From contig CAYOIZ010000006.1 of assembly GCA_964404165.1 (NCBI GenBank), positions 1-64,000 on the forward strand: DNA of 64,000 nt, written 5' to 3'. Positions within the stretch are counted from its first letter, which is position 1. Every line of letters begins with the position of its first letter. The position numbers were made by a program, and so were the translations under genes. Under the pieces are notes generated by a model. The model made no database searches, was not told the origin of the DNA, and was given only the letters and a program-made list of their open reading frames with translations. This DNA comes from DASYLJ01 sp964404165. Lineage in GTDB: Bacteria; Desulfobacterota; Binatia; DP-6. Below are positions 16,156 through 25,746 of this stretch, piece after piece.

Positions 16156-18740
16156 TCCTCCTCGGCGTCGCCTTCGCTGCCGTCGTCGCGCGGCGCGGTG
16201 TGCACGAGGCCTGGCCGCGTGGTCTCGCGCTTCGCCAGGACCTCGGTGACGCCGCGGTAGACGGGGACGAGATCGATCGCATTGCGCTCGCCGGCATCCA
16301 GGATGGTGTCGGCCATCGCGAAGTCGCCACGACGGGCATACACGTCGACCGCCAGCCGCCGGTAGAGGACGCCCTGCTCCGGCGTGCGCGTGATCGCCGT
16401 CAGCAGCGTCTTCTCGGCCGCCGTCGAATCGTCGGCCTTGATGTAGTTGCGCGCGGCACGGGCCAGCAGGTCGGTGTCGTCCATCGACAGCTCGCCCTGC
16501 GTGCGCAGCGTGTCGGCGGCCTCGCCCCAGCGTCCGCGCGCTTCGAGCAGCGTGACGACGTCCTGCGCGATGGCGCCGTGCATGTCGCCACCGGGATGCG
16601 TATCGAGCGCACGCCGCAGGCCACGCTCGATGGCCGCCGCCATCGACTCGTCGAGCATCGCCAGGCGCGCACCGAGCGTCTCGCCCTCCACCAGCTCGCG
16701 CACGAGCTGCTCCGAATCGGCCGGCGGGAACATGTCGCTGTCGGGGTCGAGATAGGCGTGCGTCACCAACGTGGGGTAGCGGTACATCGACTCCTCGAGC
16801 TCGCGCAGCGCATCCTCGCGCCGCCCGCGCTCCCAGAGCCGCATCGCGAGCTGATCGCGCAGCTCGGGTGCCCAGGGCTCGAGGGCCACCGCTCGGCGCA
16901 TGGCCGCGTCGCCCTCGTCGCCGGCACCGAGCGCCTGCGCGAGCATCTCGTGCGCCTCGCGATTGGCCGGCGAGCGATCGATGGCCACGCGCGCCAGCGC
17001 CGCGGCACCCGGCCCGTCGTCCTCCTCCGAGAGCAGCGCGTCGGACTGCTCGAGCGCCAGCTCCGTCGACAGCGGTGGCACACCAAGCGTGGCGTGGAAT
17101 GCGTTCACCGTGGGCCCGACGCACGCCAGCAGCAGCACGACGAGGAGCAGCGCCGGCGCCAGGGACCGGCGGCCGGCAGGGCGCGGCGAGCCGCTCAACA
17201 CGAGCATCCCCACCACAACCATCAGCGCCGACAGGTTGGCCGGCATGCGCAGGCCGAAGTCGACGAAGCTGTGCACGAGGATGGCGAGCACGCCGCCCGC
17301 GAGTCCCCAGCGCAGGAGCGCCGTGTCGCGCAGCGCCGCTTCCCAGTCGCTCTCCCCGAATCCTTCCGGTCCGGCCATGCGCCGGCGGCGCGGCCGATCG
17401 TCGGCGTCGGTGCTCCGGCGCTGCATTCCGCGCGCCACGCTCGCCGCGAACAGGAGCACGACGACCAGCCCGACGAGCCCGGTCTCGGCGGCCAGCTCGA
17501 GGTAGTCGTTGTGCGCGTGATCCCAGATGCCGTCCTCGACGGGCGGCTCCTGGTAGGGCCGGAAGGCGTGGATCCACGAGCCGAGCCCGGTGCCGAGCAG
17601 CGCGTGATCGGTGAACACCGACACGCCGCGCGCCGCGACCGCGAGACGCATGCCCATGTCGACGTCGACGTCCTGCGCCACCGAGTCCTGCGCGACGTCG
17701 GCCGCGGCGCCCGACAGCAACACGAACGAGCCGGTGGTGACGACGAGCAACCCCCCGACGAGCACCCAGGCGTGACGTCGGACCACGAGGCGGACGCCCT
17801 TCGGCCCCCGGGTCGCGAGCACGCCCAGCGCGGCAACCACCACGCCCGCCAGCAGCGCGGCACGACCGCCACGCGAGTCGCTCGCCAGGTGCGCCGCCAG
17901 CAGGACGACGGCCACCGTGGCCGCGACCAACGGCGGCCACAGGCGTCCCTGGTTGGCGATGAGCGACGCCGCCCAGGCGCGCTTCGACTGCACGCCGACC
18001 ACGCGTCCACTGTTGGCGCTCTCGACCAGCCGCTGGCGCACCCGATTGGCGACGGTGACGCCGTACGCGATCACCGCCGGCAGGATCATCTCGAGCCAGC
18101 CCGCGAAGTGGTTCGGATTGACGAAGGGCCCCGCCAGTCGGCCCTCGTTCGCCACCGCCGGCCACACCCACAGCACCTGCCCGTTGCCCGCCGCCTCCTG
18201 CATGAAGGCGATGGCGGAGAACACGAGGCCGCAGCCGACCATGGTGAGGAACAGCACCCGGAACGCGCGGCTGCGGCCGTCCTCGCCGGTGGGGCGGTCC
18301 TGCCAGGGATACGCGACGATGACGGCGAACATCCCGAAGCCGATCGCGAAGCGCAGCAGCTCGATCCACGCCGCGTAGGGGTCGATGGCCACCGCGCGCC
18401 ACGCGGACCAGCCGCCGGCGTCGGGCCAGCCCGGCAGCATCGAGCGGTAGAGCTCGGTGGTGGACGGCGCCAGGAGGCCGAGCACGGCCGGCGGCAGCGG
18501 CAACGTGCTCGCCAGCGCCAGCAACGCGAACGCCGCCAGCGCGGTCACGCCCGGCGCAGCGGTGCGAACGCCGAGACGCACGCGCTGCCACACCGTCAGC
18601 GCCAGCAGCACGAGCACGACCGGCACCGCGAGCGTCACCGTCGACTCGAGCATGCCGCCGAGCAGCAGCGGCACGCCGAGGATGAGCACACCCAGCCCCA
18701 GCAGGACGACGTCGTCGAGATGCGAGAGCAACGCCGTCAT
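16152..18740 (-). CDS. O-antigen ligase-family membrane protein with TPR tail
   Basis: An 862-residue protein in two parts. Residues 1 to about 510 hold some 12-13 membrane helices with the Wzy_C/O-antigen-ligase signature loop: GLGSWIHAFRPYQEPP, then WDHAHNDYLELAAETGLVG, whose Arg and His residues are the usual catalytic candidates. From about residue 530 the protein is soluble, Ala/Glu/Arg-rich and helical, with repeated TPR-like pairs (LARVAIDRSPANREAHEMLA). Such proteins polymerise or ligate polysaccharide on the periplasmic side, and TPR tails often bind partners. It is coupled by 4-bp overlaps to the BY-kinase before it and the GT4 gene after it. Ligase and second polymerase cannot be told apart from sequence. 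Confidence 0.85.
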   Translation of the reverse strand: MTALLSHLDDVVLLGLGVLILGVPLLLGGMLESTVTLAVPVVLVLLALTVWQRVRLGVRTAAPGVTALAAFALLALASTLPLPPAVLGLLAPSTTELYRSMLPGWPDAGGWSAWRAVAIDPYAAWIELLRFAIGFGMFAVIVAYPWQDRPTGEDGRSRAFRVLFLTMVGCGLVFSAIAFMQEAAGNGQVLWVWPAVANEGRLAGPFVNPNHFAGWLEMILPAVIAYGVTVANRVRQRLVESANSGRVVGVQSKRAWAASLIANQGRLWPPLVAATVAVVLLAAHLASDSRGGRAALLAGVVVAALGVLATRGPKGVRLVVRRHAWVLVGGLLVVTTGSFVLLSGAAADVAQDSVAQDVDVDMGMRLAVAARGVSVFTDHALLGTGLGSWIHAFRPYQEPPVEDGIWDHAHNDYLELAAETGLVGLVVVLLFAASVARGMQRRSTDADDRPRRRRMAGPEGFGESDWEAALRDTALLRWGLAGGVLAILVHSFVDFGLRMPANLSALMVVVGMLVLSGSPRPAGRRSLAPALLLVVLLLACVGPTVNAFHATLGVPPLSTELALEQSDALLSEEDDGPGAAALARVAIDRSPANREAHEMLAQALGAGDEGDAAMRRAVALEPWAPELRDQLAMRLWERGRREDALRELEESMYRYPTLVTHAYLDPDSDMFPPADSEQLVRELVEGETLGARLAMLDESMAAAIERGLRRALDTHPGGDMHGAIAQDVVTLLEARGRWGEAADTLRTQGELSMDDTDLLARAARNYIKADDSTAAEKTLLTAITRTPEQGVLYRRLAVDVYARRGDFAMADTILDAGERNAIDLVPVYRGVTEVLAKRETTRPGLVHTAPRDDGSEGDAEEE

Positions 18741-21091
18741 GCGTGGTTCTCCGGCCCCGGCGACGGACCGTAGTACTGGCCGTAGTAGCGGCCGTAGCCG
18801 TAGAGCTCGCCCCAGCCGCGGTTCACGTTGTTGATGAGCGCGCCCAGCATGTGGACGCCGGCCTGCGTGAGCTGGTCGCGCGCACGTCGCACCAGCTCGC
18901 GCGGCGTGTCGTTGCCCTTCACCACCAGGATGACGCCGTCGGCCTCGCGGCCGAGCAGCACCGCGTCGGTGACGGGAAGCGTCGGCGGCGAGTCGATGAT
19001 GACGAAGTCGTACTCGTCACGCAGGCGCTCGAGCGTGTCGCGCATGCGCTCCGAGCCGACCAGCTCGGCCGGATTCGGTGGCGTGGGGCCCGCCGGCACG
19101 AAGCGCAGGTTCGGCACCTCGACCTCGTGCACCACGTCGGCGAACTCGACCTGGCCCGCCAGATAGCGCGACAGCCCGTTGTCGTTGCTGATGCCGAAGG
19201 CGCGGTGGCACGAGGGGCGGCGGAGATCGCAGTCGATGAGCAGCACGCTCGAGCCGGCGGTGGCGAGCGTGGTGGCGAGGTTCAGGCTGGTGGCCGTCTT
19301 GCCCTCGCTGGCGGCGGCGCTCGTCAGCAGGATCACCCGCGGCGGCGACCCCGGCGACGAGAACAGCACCGCCGTGCGCATCGAGCGGAACGCCTCCGCC
19401 ACCATCGAGCGCGGCTCGCGGTGCACGATCAGGTCGGCGGAGCGTCCGGGCGCCGGCACGGACGGCGCGGCCTCGGCGTCGTGCGGCGCGTAGCTCGACT
19501 GGCGGTTGCGCGTGAAGCTCGGGATGACGGCGAGCGTGGGAAGCTGGAGCAGGCTTTCCATCTCCTCGCTGCTCTTGACGCTGCTGTCGAGGTAGTTCGC
19601 AACCAGCGTCGAGCCGAACGCGAACAGCACGCCGAGGAAGCCGCCCAGCATGAGGTTCAGCTTCACGTTCGGCTTCGACGCGTACTGCGGCACCTCGGCG
19701 CGGTCGATGATGCGGATGTTCGACGCCGCCAGCTCCGAGTTGACCGACGTCTCCATCTGCTGCTTCAGCAGCGAGTCGCGCAGCGTGCGCGCCGTCTTCA
19801 CGTCCTTCTTGAGGATCGCGTAGCGCGCGGCCAGCGACTGCAGGCCCAGCGCCTCGTCCTCCTGCGCGTCGAGCTTCTCGCGGAGACGGCTTTCCCGAAG
19901 CGCCAGCGCCTCGTAGCGCGTGCGGACCGCCGCCACTTCCTGCGCCACCTCGCCGTCGAGCTGCTTCTTCACGGCCGCGGCGTGCTGCTCGAGCTCGATC
20001 ATGTCGGGGTGGTTGGCACCGAGCCGATCGCTCACCGCCGCCTTGCGGGCCCCCAGATCGAGCAGTGCCAGCCGCAGCTTCTGCACACCGGGCTGATCGA
20101 GGAAGAAGGCCATCGGGTCGACACCCTTGCGGGTGAGGAACTCGAACCGGCTCTCCATGGTGAGGCGAGAGCCCTCGGCCTTGGTGAGCTGCGTCGACAG
20201 CTCGGCGATGCGCTGCGTGATGACCTTGTGCTCCTGATCGATGGCCACGCTGGGATGCTCGCCGGCGAACGCGGAGAGCGTCTCCTCGGCCCGGTCGATG
20301 CGATCGCGCGCCTCGCGCAGCTGCTCGCCCAGGAACGCCTTGGCCGTGACGTTGGTCACGAGCCGCGCCTCGTCGTTGGCTTCGATGAAGGCCTGCGTGT
20401 GCGCCGCGGTGAGGAACGCCGCCAGGCTGGCGTCGGGCGTCGCGAAGGTGATCTCGACCAGGTCAGTGCCGCGAATCTCGGACACCGACAACCATTCGAG
20501 GTAGCGATCGATGAGGATGGGCGCCACCTCGGCCGTCCCGAGTGTTTCGGCACCAGACGAGAATTCCGTCGGCCCTTCCCATCCTCGCGGCCGCAGCAGG
20601 TTGAGCAACCGTCCGCCGACGGCGAGCAGGCCCGCACGGCCGCCGCCGGGGTTCACGAACGCTTCGTTCTGATCGAGACGATTCGCGCGGATCACGCGCT
20701 CGGCGAGGTCGCGGCTCTTCAGCACCGCGACCTGCGTCGCGAGGAAGCTCGACGACCCGCTGACGCTGCGGTCGTCCTCGCCGACGCGCAGCACGTTCTC
20801 CTGCAGCTGCAGCTGGATCGGCGACGTGCGCGCCACCTGCAGTCGCGTGCTGGCCGTATACGTCCGCGCCGTCATCAGCGTCATCAGGACCGACAGCGCC
20901 AGCGTCAGGCCGAAGCACGTTCCCGCCAGCCAGCGGTACTTGTAGAGGATGCGGAGGTACTCGCGGACGTCGATGCGGGGCGCGTCGCTGAACTCGGCGT
21001 CGAGGACGTCCGGCGCCGGCGGTCGTGCCGGCACAACCGGACGCTGGCGGCCATTCGTGGGCACGGGCGCGGAGACGAGGTCGTGCGCCAT
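18737..21091 (-). CDS. Polysaccharide co-polymerase / tyrosine autokinase (Wzz-BY-kinase, Wzc-like)
   Basis: This 784-residue inner-membrane protein controls chain length and export. A Wzz domain lies between two membrane helices (the first around YRWLAGTCFGLTLALSVLM), with a long periplasmic coiled coil, then NLMLGGFLGVLFAFGSTLV and a cytoplasmic kinase. The kinase has Walker A SAAASEGKTATSLN (Lys598), Walker A' VLLIDCDLRRP and Walker B FVIIDSPPTLPVTDAVLL. The C-terminal Tyr cluster GELYGYGRYYGQYYGPSPG holds the autophosphorylation sites. The start ATG 21091 overlaps the stop of the exporter gene (ATGA); the frame is open further upstream but only inside that gene. Autophosphorylation cycles with a phosphatase normally tune polymer length; none is seen here. 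Confidence 0.93.
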   Translation of the reverse strand: MAHDLVSAPVPTNGRQRPVVPARPPAPDVLDAEFSDAPRIDVREYLRILYKYRWLAGTCFGLTLALSVLMTLMTARTYTASTRLQVARTSPIQLQLQENVLRVGEDDRSVSGSSSFLATQVAVLKSRDLAERVIRANRLDQNEAFVNPGGGRAGLLAVGGRLLNLLRPRGWEGPTEFSSGAETLGTAEVAPILIDRYLEWLSVSEIRGTDLVEITFATPDASLAAFLTAAHTQAFIEANDEARLVTNVTAKAFLGEQLREARDRIDRAEETLSAFAGEHPSVAIDQEHKVITQRIAELSTQLTKAEGSRLTMESRFEFLTRKGVDPMAFFLDQPGVQKLRLALLDLGARKAAVSDRLGANHPDMIELEQHAAAVKKQLDGEVAQEVAAVRTRYEALALRESRLREKLDAQEDEALGLQSLAARYAILKKDVKTARTLRDSLLKQQMETSVNSELAASNIRIIDRAEVPQYASKPNVKLNLMLGGFLGVLFAFGSTLVANYLDSSVKSSEEMESLLQLPTLAVIPSFTRNRQSSYAPHDAEAAPSVPAPGRSADLIVHREPRSMVAEAFRSMRTAVLFSSPGSPPRVILLTSAAASEGKTATSLNLATTLATAGSSVLLIDCDLRRPSCHRAFGISNDNGLSRYLAGQVEFADVVHEVEVPNLRFVPAGPTPPNPAELVGSERMRDTLERLRDEYDFVIIDSPPTLPVTDAVLLGREADGVILVVKGNDTPRELVRRARDQLTQAGVHMLGALINNVNRGWGELYGYGRYYGQYYGPSPGPENHA

Positions 21092-22242
21092 CAGAAGATC
21101 GGGATGCTGGCTCCGATGGCGATCATCGACGTGGTGACCTTGTACATGGTCCACGGCACCATCCGCGTGGGTGACGGCGGCAGGCGCACGAGATCACCGT
21201 CGGTGAGCGGGAAGTCGGGCTCCTCACCCCGCGCCACCTTGTCGAGATCGACCGTGATGACCTTGCTCTCGCGCGGGCCGAGGCTGCGCTTCACCATCGC
21301 GTGCTGCCGATCGGCGGCGAAGTGGTGGCCGCCGGCGGCGGCGACCGCGCCGATGAGCGTGAGCCCGCGCGTCACCGGATAGGCCCCCGGCTTCTCCACC
21401 CAGCCGTCCACCATGACGCTGCCGGCGGGGGCGAGGCTCAGGACGTCGCCGGGAGCCACGCGCACGTTGATGACCGCGGCGTCGGCACCGTCGGGCTGGG
21501 TGAGCATGTCGAGATCGAGGCGGATTGGATCGGGTGTGCCGGCGGGCGCGAAGGCCACGATGCGACCGGCGTCCTTGGCGGGGCCACCCGCCGCCCAGAT
21601 GAGATCGGCGATCGTCGCCCCCGGCCGGGTGATCGGATAGAGGCCCGGCTTCTCGACGCTGCCCATGACCGCGACCACACCGCTGCGGTACTCGGCGAGC
21701 TGCACCGTCACCTGCGGCTTGCGCAGGATGTCGGCGCGCTTGAGGCGCTCGGCGATCTCGGCCTCGAGGGCGGTGGTGGTGAGGCCCTCGGCCTTGAACT
21801 CACCCAGCAGCGGCAGCGTGATGGTGCCGTGGCTGGTGACGCGCACGCCCTGCTGGAAGAGCGGCGTCTCGCGAACGGTGGGCAGCACCACGCCGGCCGC
21901 ACCGTCGGTGAGCGAGCGCGAGCCGTTCTCGAGGAGATCGGGGATGCGCACCTCGAGCAGGTCGTCGGGTCCGATGCGGTAGCCGCTGCGCGGGTCGGTG
22001 CTGCCGCGCTCGGCCCCGAGCCCTCGCAGGCGCTCGTAGTCGCGCGTGCTGGTGAGCTCGGTCACCGGGACGAGCGCCGGCGGCCGTGCGATACCGGCCT
22101 CGCTCTGCATCGAGCTGCATCCGGCCGCGGACAGCGCCGCGAACGCCGTCGCGAGCACGACCCCGCGGACACGCCGGCGCGACCGCGCCGCGGGGGTCTT
22201 CGATCTGGAATTCTGCCGAGTGGACGAGCCTGCGAAACTCAG
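21091..22242 (-). CDS. wza: Polysaccharide export outer-membrane lipoprotein (Wza-like)
   Basis: The mature part is a classic polysaccharide export protein: SGYRIGPDDLLEVRIPDL opens the export domain, VTSHGTITLPLLGEFKAEG follows, and two SLBB-type repeats come next (VAVMGSVEKPGLYPITRPG and VMVDGWVEKPGAYPVTRG). A lipobox LSAAGC with a preceding RSRRRVRG marks a lipoprotein. It forms the outer-membrane exit channel working with the BY-kinase. The start is unresolved: no ATG, TTG or well-placed GTG precedes the charged signal region. GTG 22158 would leave only VLATAFAALSAAG. CTG 22242, next to the stop of the small gene upstream, is given here as the 5' limit. Confidence 0.85.
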   Translation of the reverse strand: MSFAGSSTRQNSRSKTPAARSRRRVRGVVLATAFAALSAAGCSSMQSEAGIARPPALVPVTELTSTRDYERLRGLGAERGSTDPRSGYRIGPDDLLEVRIPDLLENGSRSLTDGAAGVVLPTVRETPLFQQGVRVTSHGTITLPLLGEFKAEGLTTTALEAEIAERLKRADILRKPQVTVQLAEYRSGVVAVMGSVEKPGLYPITRPGATIADLIWAAGGPAKDAGRIVAFAPAGTPDPIRLDLDMLTQPDGADAAVINVRVAPGDVLSLAPAGSVMVDGWVEKPGAYPVTRGLTLIGAVAAAGGHHFAADRQHAMVKRSLGPRESKVITVDLDKVARGEEPDFPLTDGDLVRLPPSPTRMVPWTMYKVTTSMIAIGASIPIF

Positions 22243-22511
22243 CTGCAGGACGTCGACGGCGAATTCTTCGGGCACTTCGGATACTTTTTGCACTTGATCT
22301 TGCCGCTCGGCTTCTGACAGCACGCGCGCGACACCACGACGGCCGGGCGCCGCTTCGTCGCCTTGCAGGTCTTGCTCTCGATGTTGACGCGCGTCTGGCT
22401 CGCCGGACACTGCGTCGCCTTGCAGAAGCCCGCGTTCTGCGCCGACGCATCGGGCGCCGTGACGGCGCTCATCGTCAGTACGAACAGGGCCAGCACCAGC
22501 TTCGTGATCAT
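22239..22511 (-). CDS. Small secreted Cys/Lys-rich protein
   Basis: A 90-residue exported protein: signal peptide MITKLVLALFVLTMSAVTAP, then a basic mature chain with nine cysteines (GFCKATQCPASQTRV, ESKTCKATKRR, SRACCQKPSGKIKCKKYPKC). Disulfide bonding in the periplasm or outside is likely. ATG 22511 is chosen because a GGAGG lies 6 bp upstream; ATGs at 22517 and 22526 are further options. It is the first gene of the reverse-strand polysaccharide series and its stop touches the start region of the Wza gene, suggesting coupled expression. I recognise no family and assign no function. Confidence 0.65.
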   Translation of the reverse strand: MITKLVLALFVLTMSAVTAPDASAQNAGFCKATQCPASQTRVNIESKTCKATKRRPAVVVSRACCQKPSGKIKCKKYPKCPKNSPSTSCS

Positions 22512-22807
22512 CCTCATCCTCCACATCCTCCCTTGGCGTCAGGCCCCCTCGGGGCCGACGGCTACGCGTCGCGCGCGCGGCGTCGCCGTCGAGCTCGGCC
22601 GATTGGCTCTCCCGCGAGAGCCAGGTGCGCAGCCGCGTTGGGCCACGCCGAATCATGCCATCCCCGCATCCCCACGCCGTGGCCGTCAAACTACATGCCT
22701 TAGCGGATGTCAAGTCTGAAGATTCCAAGTCGAAAATCGATAGCCCCTTCCAGCCGCGGGCTTAGTCGCGGTTGACCACCATTCCTCCGATCGCTAGGCA
22801 CGCATGC

Positions 22808-23617
22808 ATGCCGACGTTCGTGGCCGCCGTGGTGCAGCTGTCGTCCGGGGCCGATCGGGCCGCGAACCTCGACCGCGCCGCCACCCTGATCCGCACCGCC
22901 GCGGAACGTGGCGCCCGACTCGTCGTCCTGCCCGAGGTGTTCACGTGGCGCGGCCCCCGCACCGACGAACCCGGGAACGCCGAGACCATCCCCGGCCCCA
23001 CCACGACGATGATGACTGCCCTCGCCCGCGAGTGCGGGGTCCACCTCTGCATGGGGTCGATGCTCGAGACCGCACCGGGGTCGGATCGGACCTTCAACAC
23101 CAGCATCGTCATCGCCCCGACGGGCGAGGTGCTGGCGCGCTACCGGAAGATCCATCTGTTCGACGTCGAACTCCCGGGTCGCGCCTGCGTGCGCGAGTCG
23201 GACGGCCGGGCGCCGGGCGACGAGGTCGTCGTCGTGCCCACCGAGCTCGGAACCCTCGGCCTCTCCATCTGCTACGATCTCCGGTTCCCAGAGCTGTACC
23301 GCCGACTGGTCCACGCCGGCGCCGAGGTCCTGCTGATGCCGTCGGCCTTCACCTTCCCCACCGGCGCCGCGCACTGGGAGGTCCTGTGCCGGGCGCGGGC
23401 CATCGAGAACCAGTGCTGGTTCCTCGCCGCGAACCAGACCGGACAGAGCCCGCACGGCTTCGCCGACTACGGCAACTCGCTCGTCGTCGACCCGTGGGGC
23501 ACCGTGGTGGCCCGCGTCGGCGACGGCGAGGGCATCGCCCTGGCGGAGATCGACCTCGACTACCTACGACGGATCCGACGCGAGATGCCCTGCCTGGAGC
23601 ACGTCCGACTGCGCTGA
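22808..23617 (+). CDS. Carbon-nitrogen hydrolase (nitrilase superfamily, Nit/omega-amidase-like)
   Basis: This 269-residue cytoplasmic amidase has the nitrilase Glu-Lys-Cys triad: Glu43 in VVLPEVF, Lys114 in RYRKIHLFD, and Cys155 in GLSICYDLRFPELYR. The Nit-type features IHLFDVE, FTFPTGAAHWEVLCRARAIE and QTGQSPHGFADYGNSLVVDP place it with Nit1/Nit2 proteins, which hydrolyse deaminated glutathione or omega-amides. Length is typical. ATG 22808 begins the conserved first strand (FVAAVVQLSSG); the frame is open to 22772 but those residues are not family-like. It is transcribed away from the polysaccharide operon, with about 300 bp of moderately AT-rich DNA between them that should hold both promoters. 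Confidence 0.9.
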   Translation: MPTFVAAVVQLSSGADRAANLDRAATLIRTAAERGARLVVLPEVFTWRGPRTDEPGNAETIPGPTTTMMTALARECGVHLCMGSMLETAPGSDRTFNTSIVIAPTGEVLARYRKIHLFDVELPGRACVRESDGRAPGDEVVVVPTELGTLGLSICYDLRFPELYRRLVHAGAEVLLMPSAFTFPTGAAHWEVLCRARAIENQCWFLAANQTGQSPHGFADYGNSLVVDPWGTVVARVGDGEGIALAEIDLDYLRRIRREMPCLEHVRLR

Positions 23618-23704
23618 CCGGACCGTGCCGAAACGCGGGGACGCCTACGACTTTCGGCGGATTCTCAACCTCGCCGACCTGTGCCATGAACCGGCTGGTC
23701 GGAG

Positions 23705-25708
23705 GTGGGTACGGGGATCACGGGGCAGATCGGGTCGCGCACGCGGATGCTGGCGAGCGCCCTCGCCGCGGCGATCTCGTGCGTCGCGATCGCGCTGACG
23801 TTCGGCGCCGGCGCCACCGCCGCGGCGATCCTGCTGGCCGGCCTCACCGCACTCGTCGTCCGCAATGCCTCGCCGCACCGCCGGCCGCCCATCGAAGCCG
23901 CCGTCGATCATCTGGCGGACGGCTTCGTCACCCTCGACACCCGCTGGCGCTTCACCTGGGTGAACGCACGCTCGGCGGCCTATGCCGGCACGCCGGCCGA
24001 GGCGCTGCTGGGCCGCCCGGTGTGGGACATCGTGCCCGGGCTGCTCGGCACCACGGTCGCCCAGCGACTGCGCGACGCCATGACGTCGCGGCAGACCGAC
24101 GCCTTCGAGGTCTGCGACGAGCGCACCGGTCGTTGGTTCGAGCTGCACCTGCACCCGGTGCCCGACGGTCTCGCGATCTACGCCCGCGAGGTCACCGAGC
24201 GCCATCGCTGGGAGGACACGCTGCGCGAGAGCGAGGCGCGCTTCCGCACCCTCGCCGACAGCGCCCCCGTCCTCATCTGGGTGACGGGTCCCGACGGCGG
24301 GCCCGAGTTCCTGAACCGCACCTACCGCGAATTCACCGGCCAGGCGCACACCTCGTCGACCGAGATGTGGCGCGCCCTCCTCCATCCCGAGGACGCCACC
24401 ACGCTGGCTGATCTGCACCAGCGCGCGCGCGCCTCGGGGATGCCGTTCGAGGCCCAGTTCCGCTTCCGCCGGCACGACGGACAGTGGCGCTGGCTGAAGG
24501 CCGTCGGTCTGCCGCGACGCGACGAGCGCGGCACGTTCCTCGGCTACGTCGGCAGCTCGCTCGACATCACCGAGATGAAGCAGGCCGAGGCCGCGGCGCT
24601 CGAGGCCGATCGTCGCAAGGACGACTTCCTCGCCATCCTGGCCCACGAGCTGCGCAACCCGCTCGGCCCCATCCGCAACGCGGTGGAGGTGCTCGTCGCC
24701 GAGAGCCCCGCCGACTCACGGCTCGACCACGCGCGCGGCATCGTCATGCGACAGGTGGTGCAGATGGGCCGCCTCATCGACGACCTGCTCGACGTCTCGC
24801 GCATCGCGCGCGACAAGATCGAGCTGCGCCGGACCTGGGTCGATCTGCGCACGCTGGTGCGCGAGGTGGTCGAAGACGTGCGGCCACTCGTCGAGCAGAA
24901 GGCGCAGATGCTCACGGTGAACGTACCGGACGTACCACTGGTGGTGGACGGCGACGGGGCGCGGCTGCGGCAGGTGGTGGCCAACCTGCTCGGCAACGCC
25001 GTCAAGTTCACGCCGAGTCGCGGGCACATCGGGCTGGCCGTCGAAGCCGACGCCGGCGACGTGCGCGTCCGCATCCGCGACACCGGCCCAGGCATTCCAG
25101 CCGAAGTGCTGCCCCGCATCTTCGAGCCGTTCGTCCAGGGCGACGCCAACCGCCGCCACGGCGGTCTCGGCATCGGGCTCACGCTGGTCCGGCGCCTGGT
25201 CGAGATGCACGGTGGCCGGGTCGACGCGCGCAGCGCCGGCGCCAGCTGCGGCAGCGAGTTCACCGTCACCCTGCCGCTGCTGCCGCCGTCCCTGCCGCTC
25301 GCGAAGGCCGTGCATTCCGGCGTGCCCGTGAGCGCGCGACGCGTGCTCGTCGTCGAGGACGACGCCGACTCGGCCGAGAGCCTGGTGATGCTGCTCGAAG
25401 CCGAAGGCCACGTCGTGCGCGCCGCCCGCGACGGGCGGGAAGCCGTGGAGGCGGCCGGCAGCTTCCGTCCCGACGTCGCGCTCGTCGACATCGGCCTTCC
25501 CGGCATCGACGGCTACGAGGTGGCGCGCCGCCTTCGCCATGAGCCCGCCTGCGCGCAGACCACGCTGGTGGCGCTGTCGGGCTACGGCCAGGACGACGAC
25601 AAGCGTCGCGCCCGCGACGCCGGCTTCGACCACCACCTGCTCAAGCCTGCCGACCTCGACGCGCTGCACGCGATCCTGGGCCGCGAGCCGTCCCCGACGC
25701 TGCACTGA
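23705..25708 (+). CDS. PAS-PAS hybrid sensor histidine kinase/response regulator
   Basis: A 667-residue signalling protein. Residues 15-50 form two short hydrophobic segments (membrane anchor), followed by a first PAS domain (about 65-165), a second PAS (about 175-300; FLNRTYREFTG, then FRRHDGQWRWLKAVG), the HisKA box ILAHELRNPLGP with phospho-His314, and an HATPase domain with N-box LLGNAVKFTPSRG and G-boxes DTGPGIP and GGLGIGLTLVRRLVEMHGG. A C-terminal receiver has VLVVEDDADSAE and phospho-acceptor Asp595 in VALVDIGLPGIDGYE. PAS ligands cannot be read from sequence. The GTG start overlaps a GGAGG; ATG 23747 is a possible alternative. No cognate output regulator is adjacent. A hairpin follows at 25711-25730. 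Confidence 0.92.
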   Translation: MGTGITGQIGSRTRMLASALAAAISCVAIALTFGAGATAAAILLAGLTALVVRNASPHRRPPIEAAVDHLADGFVTLDTRWRFTWVNARSAAYAGTPAEALLGRPVWDIVPGLLGTTVAQRLRDAMTSRQTDAFEVCDERTGRWFELHLHPVPDGLAIYAREVTERHRWEDTLRESEARFRTLADSAPVLIWVTGPDGGPEFLNRTYREFTGQAHTSSTEMWRALLHPEDATTLADLHQRARASGMPFEAQFRFRRHDGQWRWLKAVGLPRRDERGTFLGYVGSSLDITEMKQAEAAALEADRRKDDFLAILAHELRNPLGPIRNAVEVLVAESPADSRLDHARGIVMRQVVQMGRLIDDLLDVSRIARDKIELRRTWVDLRTLVREVVEDVRPLVEQKAQMLTVNVPDVPLVVDGDGARLRQVVANLLGNAVKFTPSRGHIGLAVEADAGDVRVRIRDTGPGIPAEVLPRIFEPFVQGDANRRHGGLGIGLTLVRRLVEMHGGRVDARSAGASCGSEFTVTLPLLPPSLPLAKAVHSGVPVSARRVLVVEDDADSAESLVMLLEAEGHVVRAARDGREAVEAAGSFRPDVALVDIGLPGIDGYEVARRLRHEPACAQTTLVALSGYGQDDDKRRARDAGFDHHLLKPADLDALHAILGREPSPTLH

Positions 25709-25710
25709 GA

Positions 25711-25730
25711 GTTGAGCCGCTCCGCTCAAC
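25711..25730 (+). terminator. Hairpin after the histidine kinase gene
   Basis: A perfect 7-bp stem GTTGAGC-CGCTCC-GCTCAAC begins 2 bp after the kinase stop codon. There is no T-run behind it, as usual in GC-rich genomes, so it may act as a weak terminator or an mRNA end-stabiliser between the kinase and the lipoprotein gene. Confidence 0.5.
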
Positions 25731-25746
25731 CCGCTATCAGCCCGGG

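Noticed and set aside
16200..18773. Long forward frame opposite the ligase-TPR gene
   Set aside because: Shadow frame; the reverse-strand product has clear membrane helices and family motifs.
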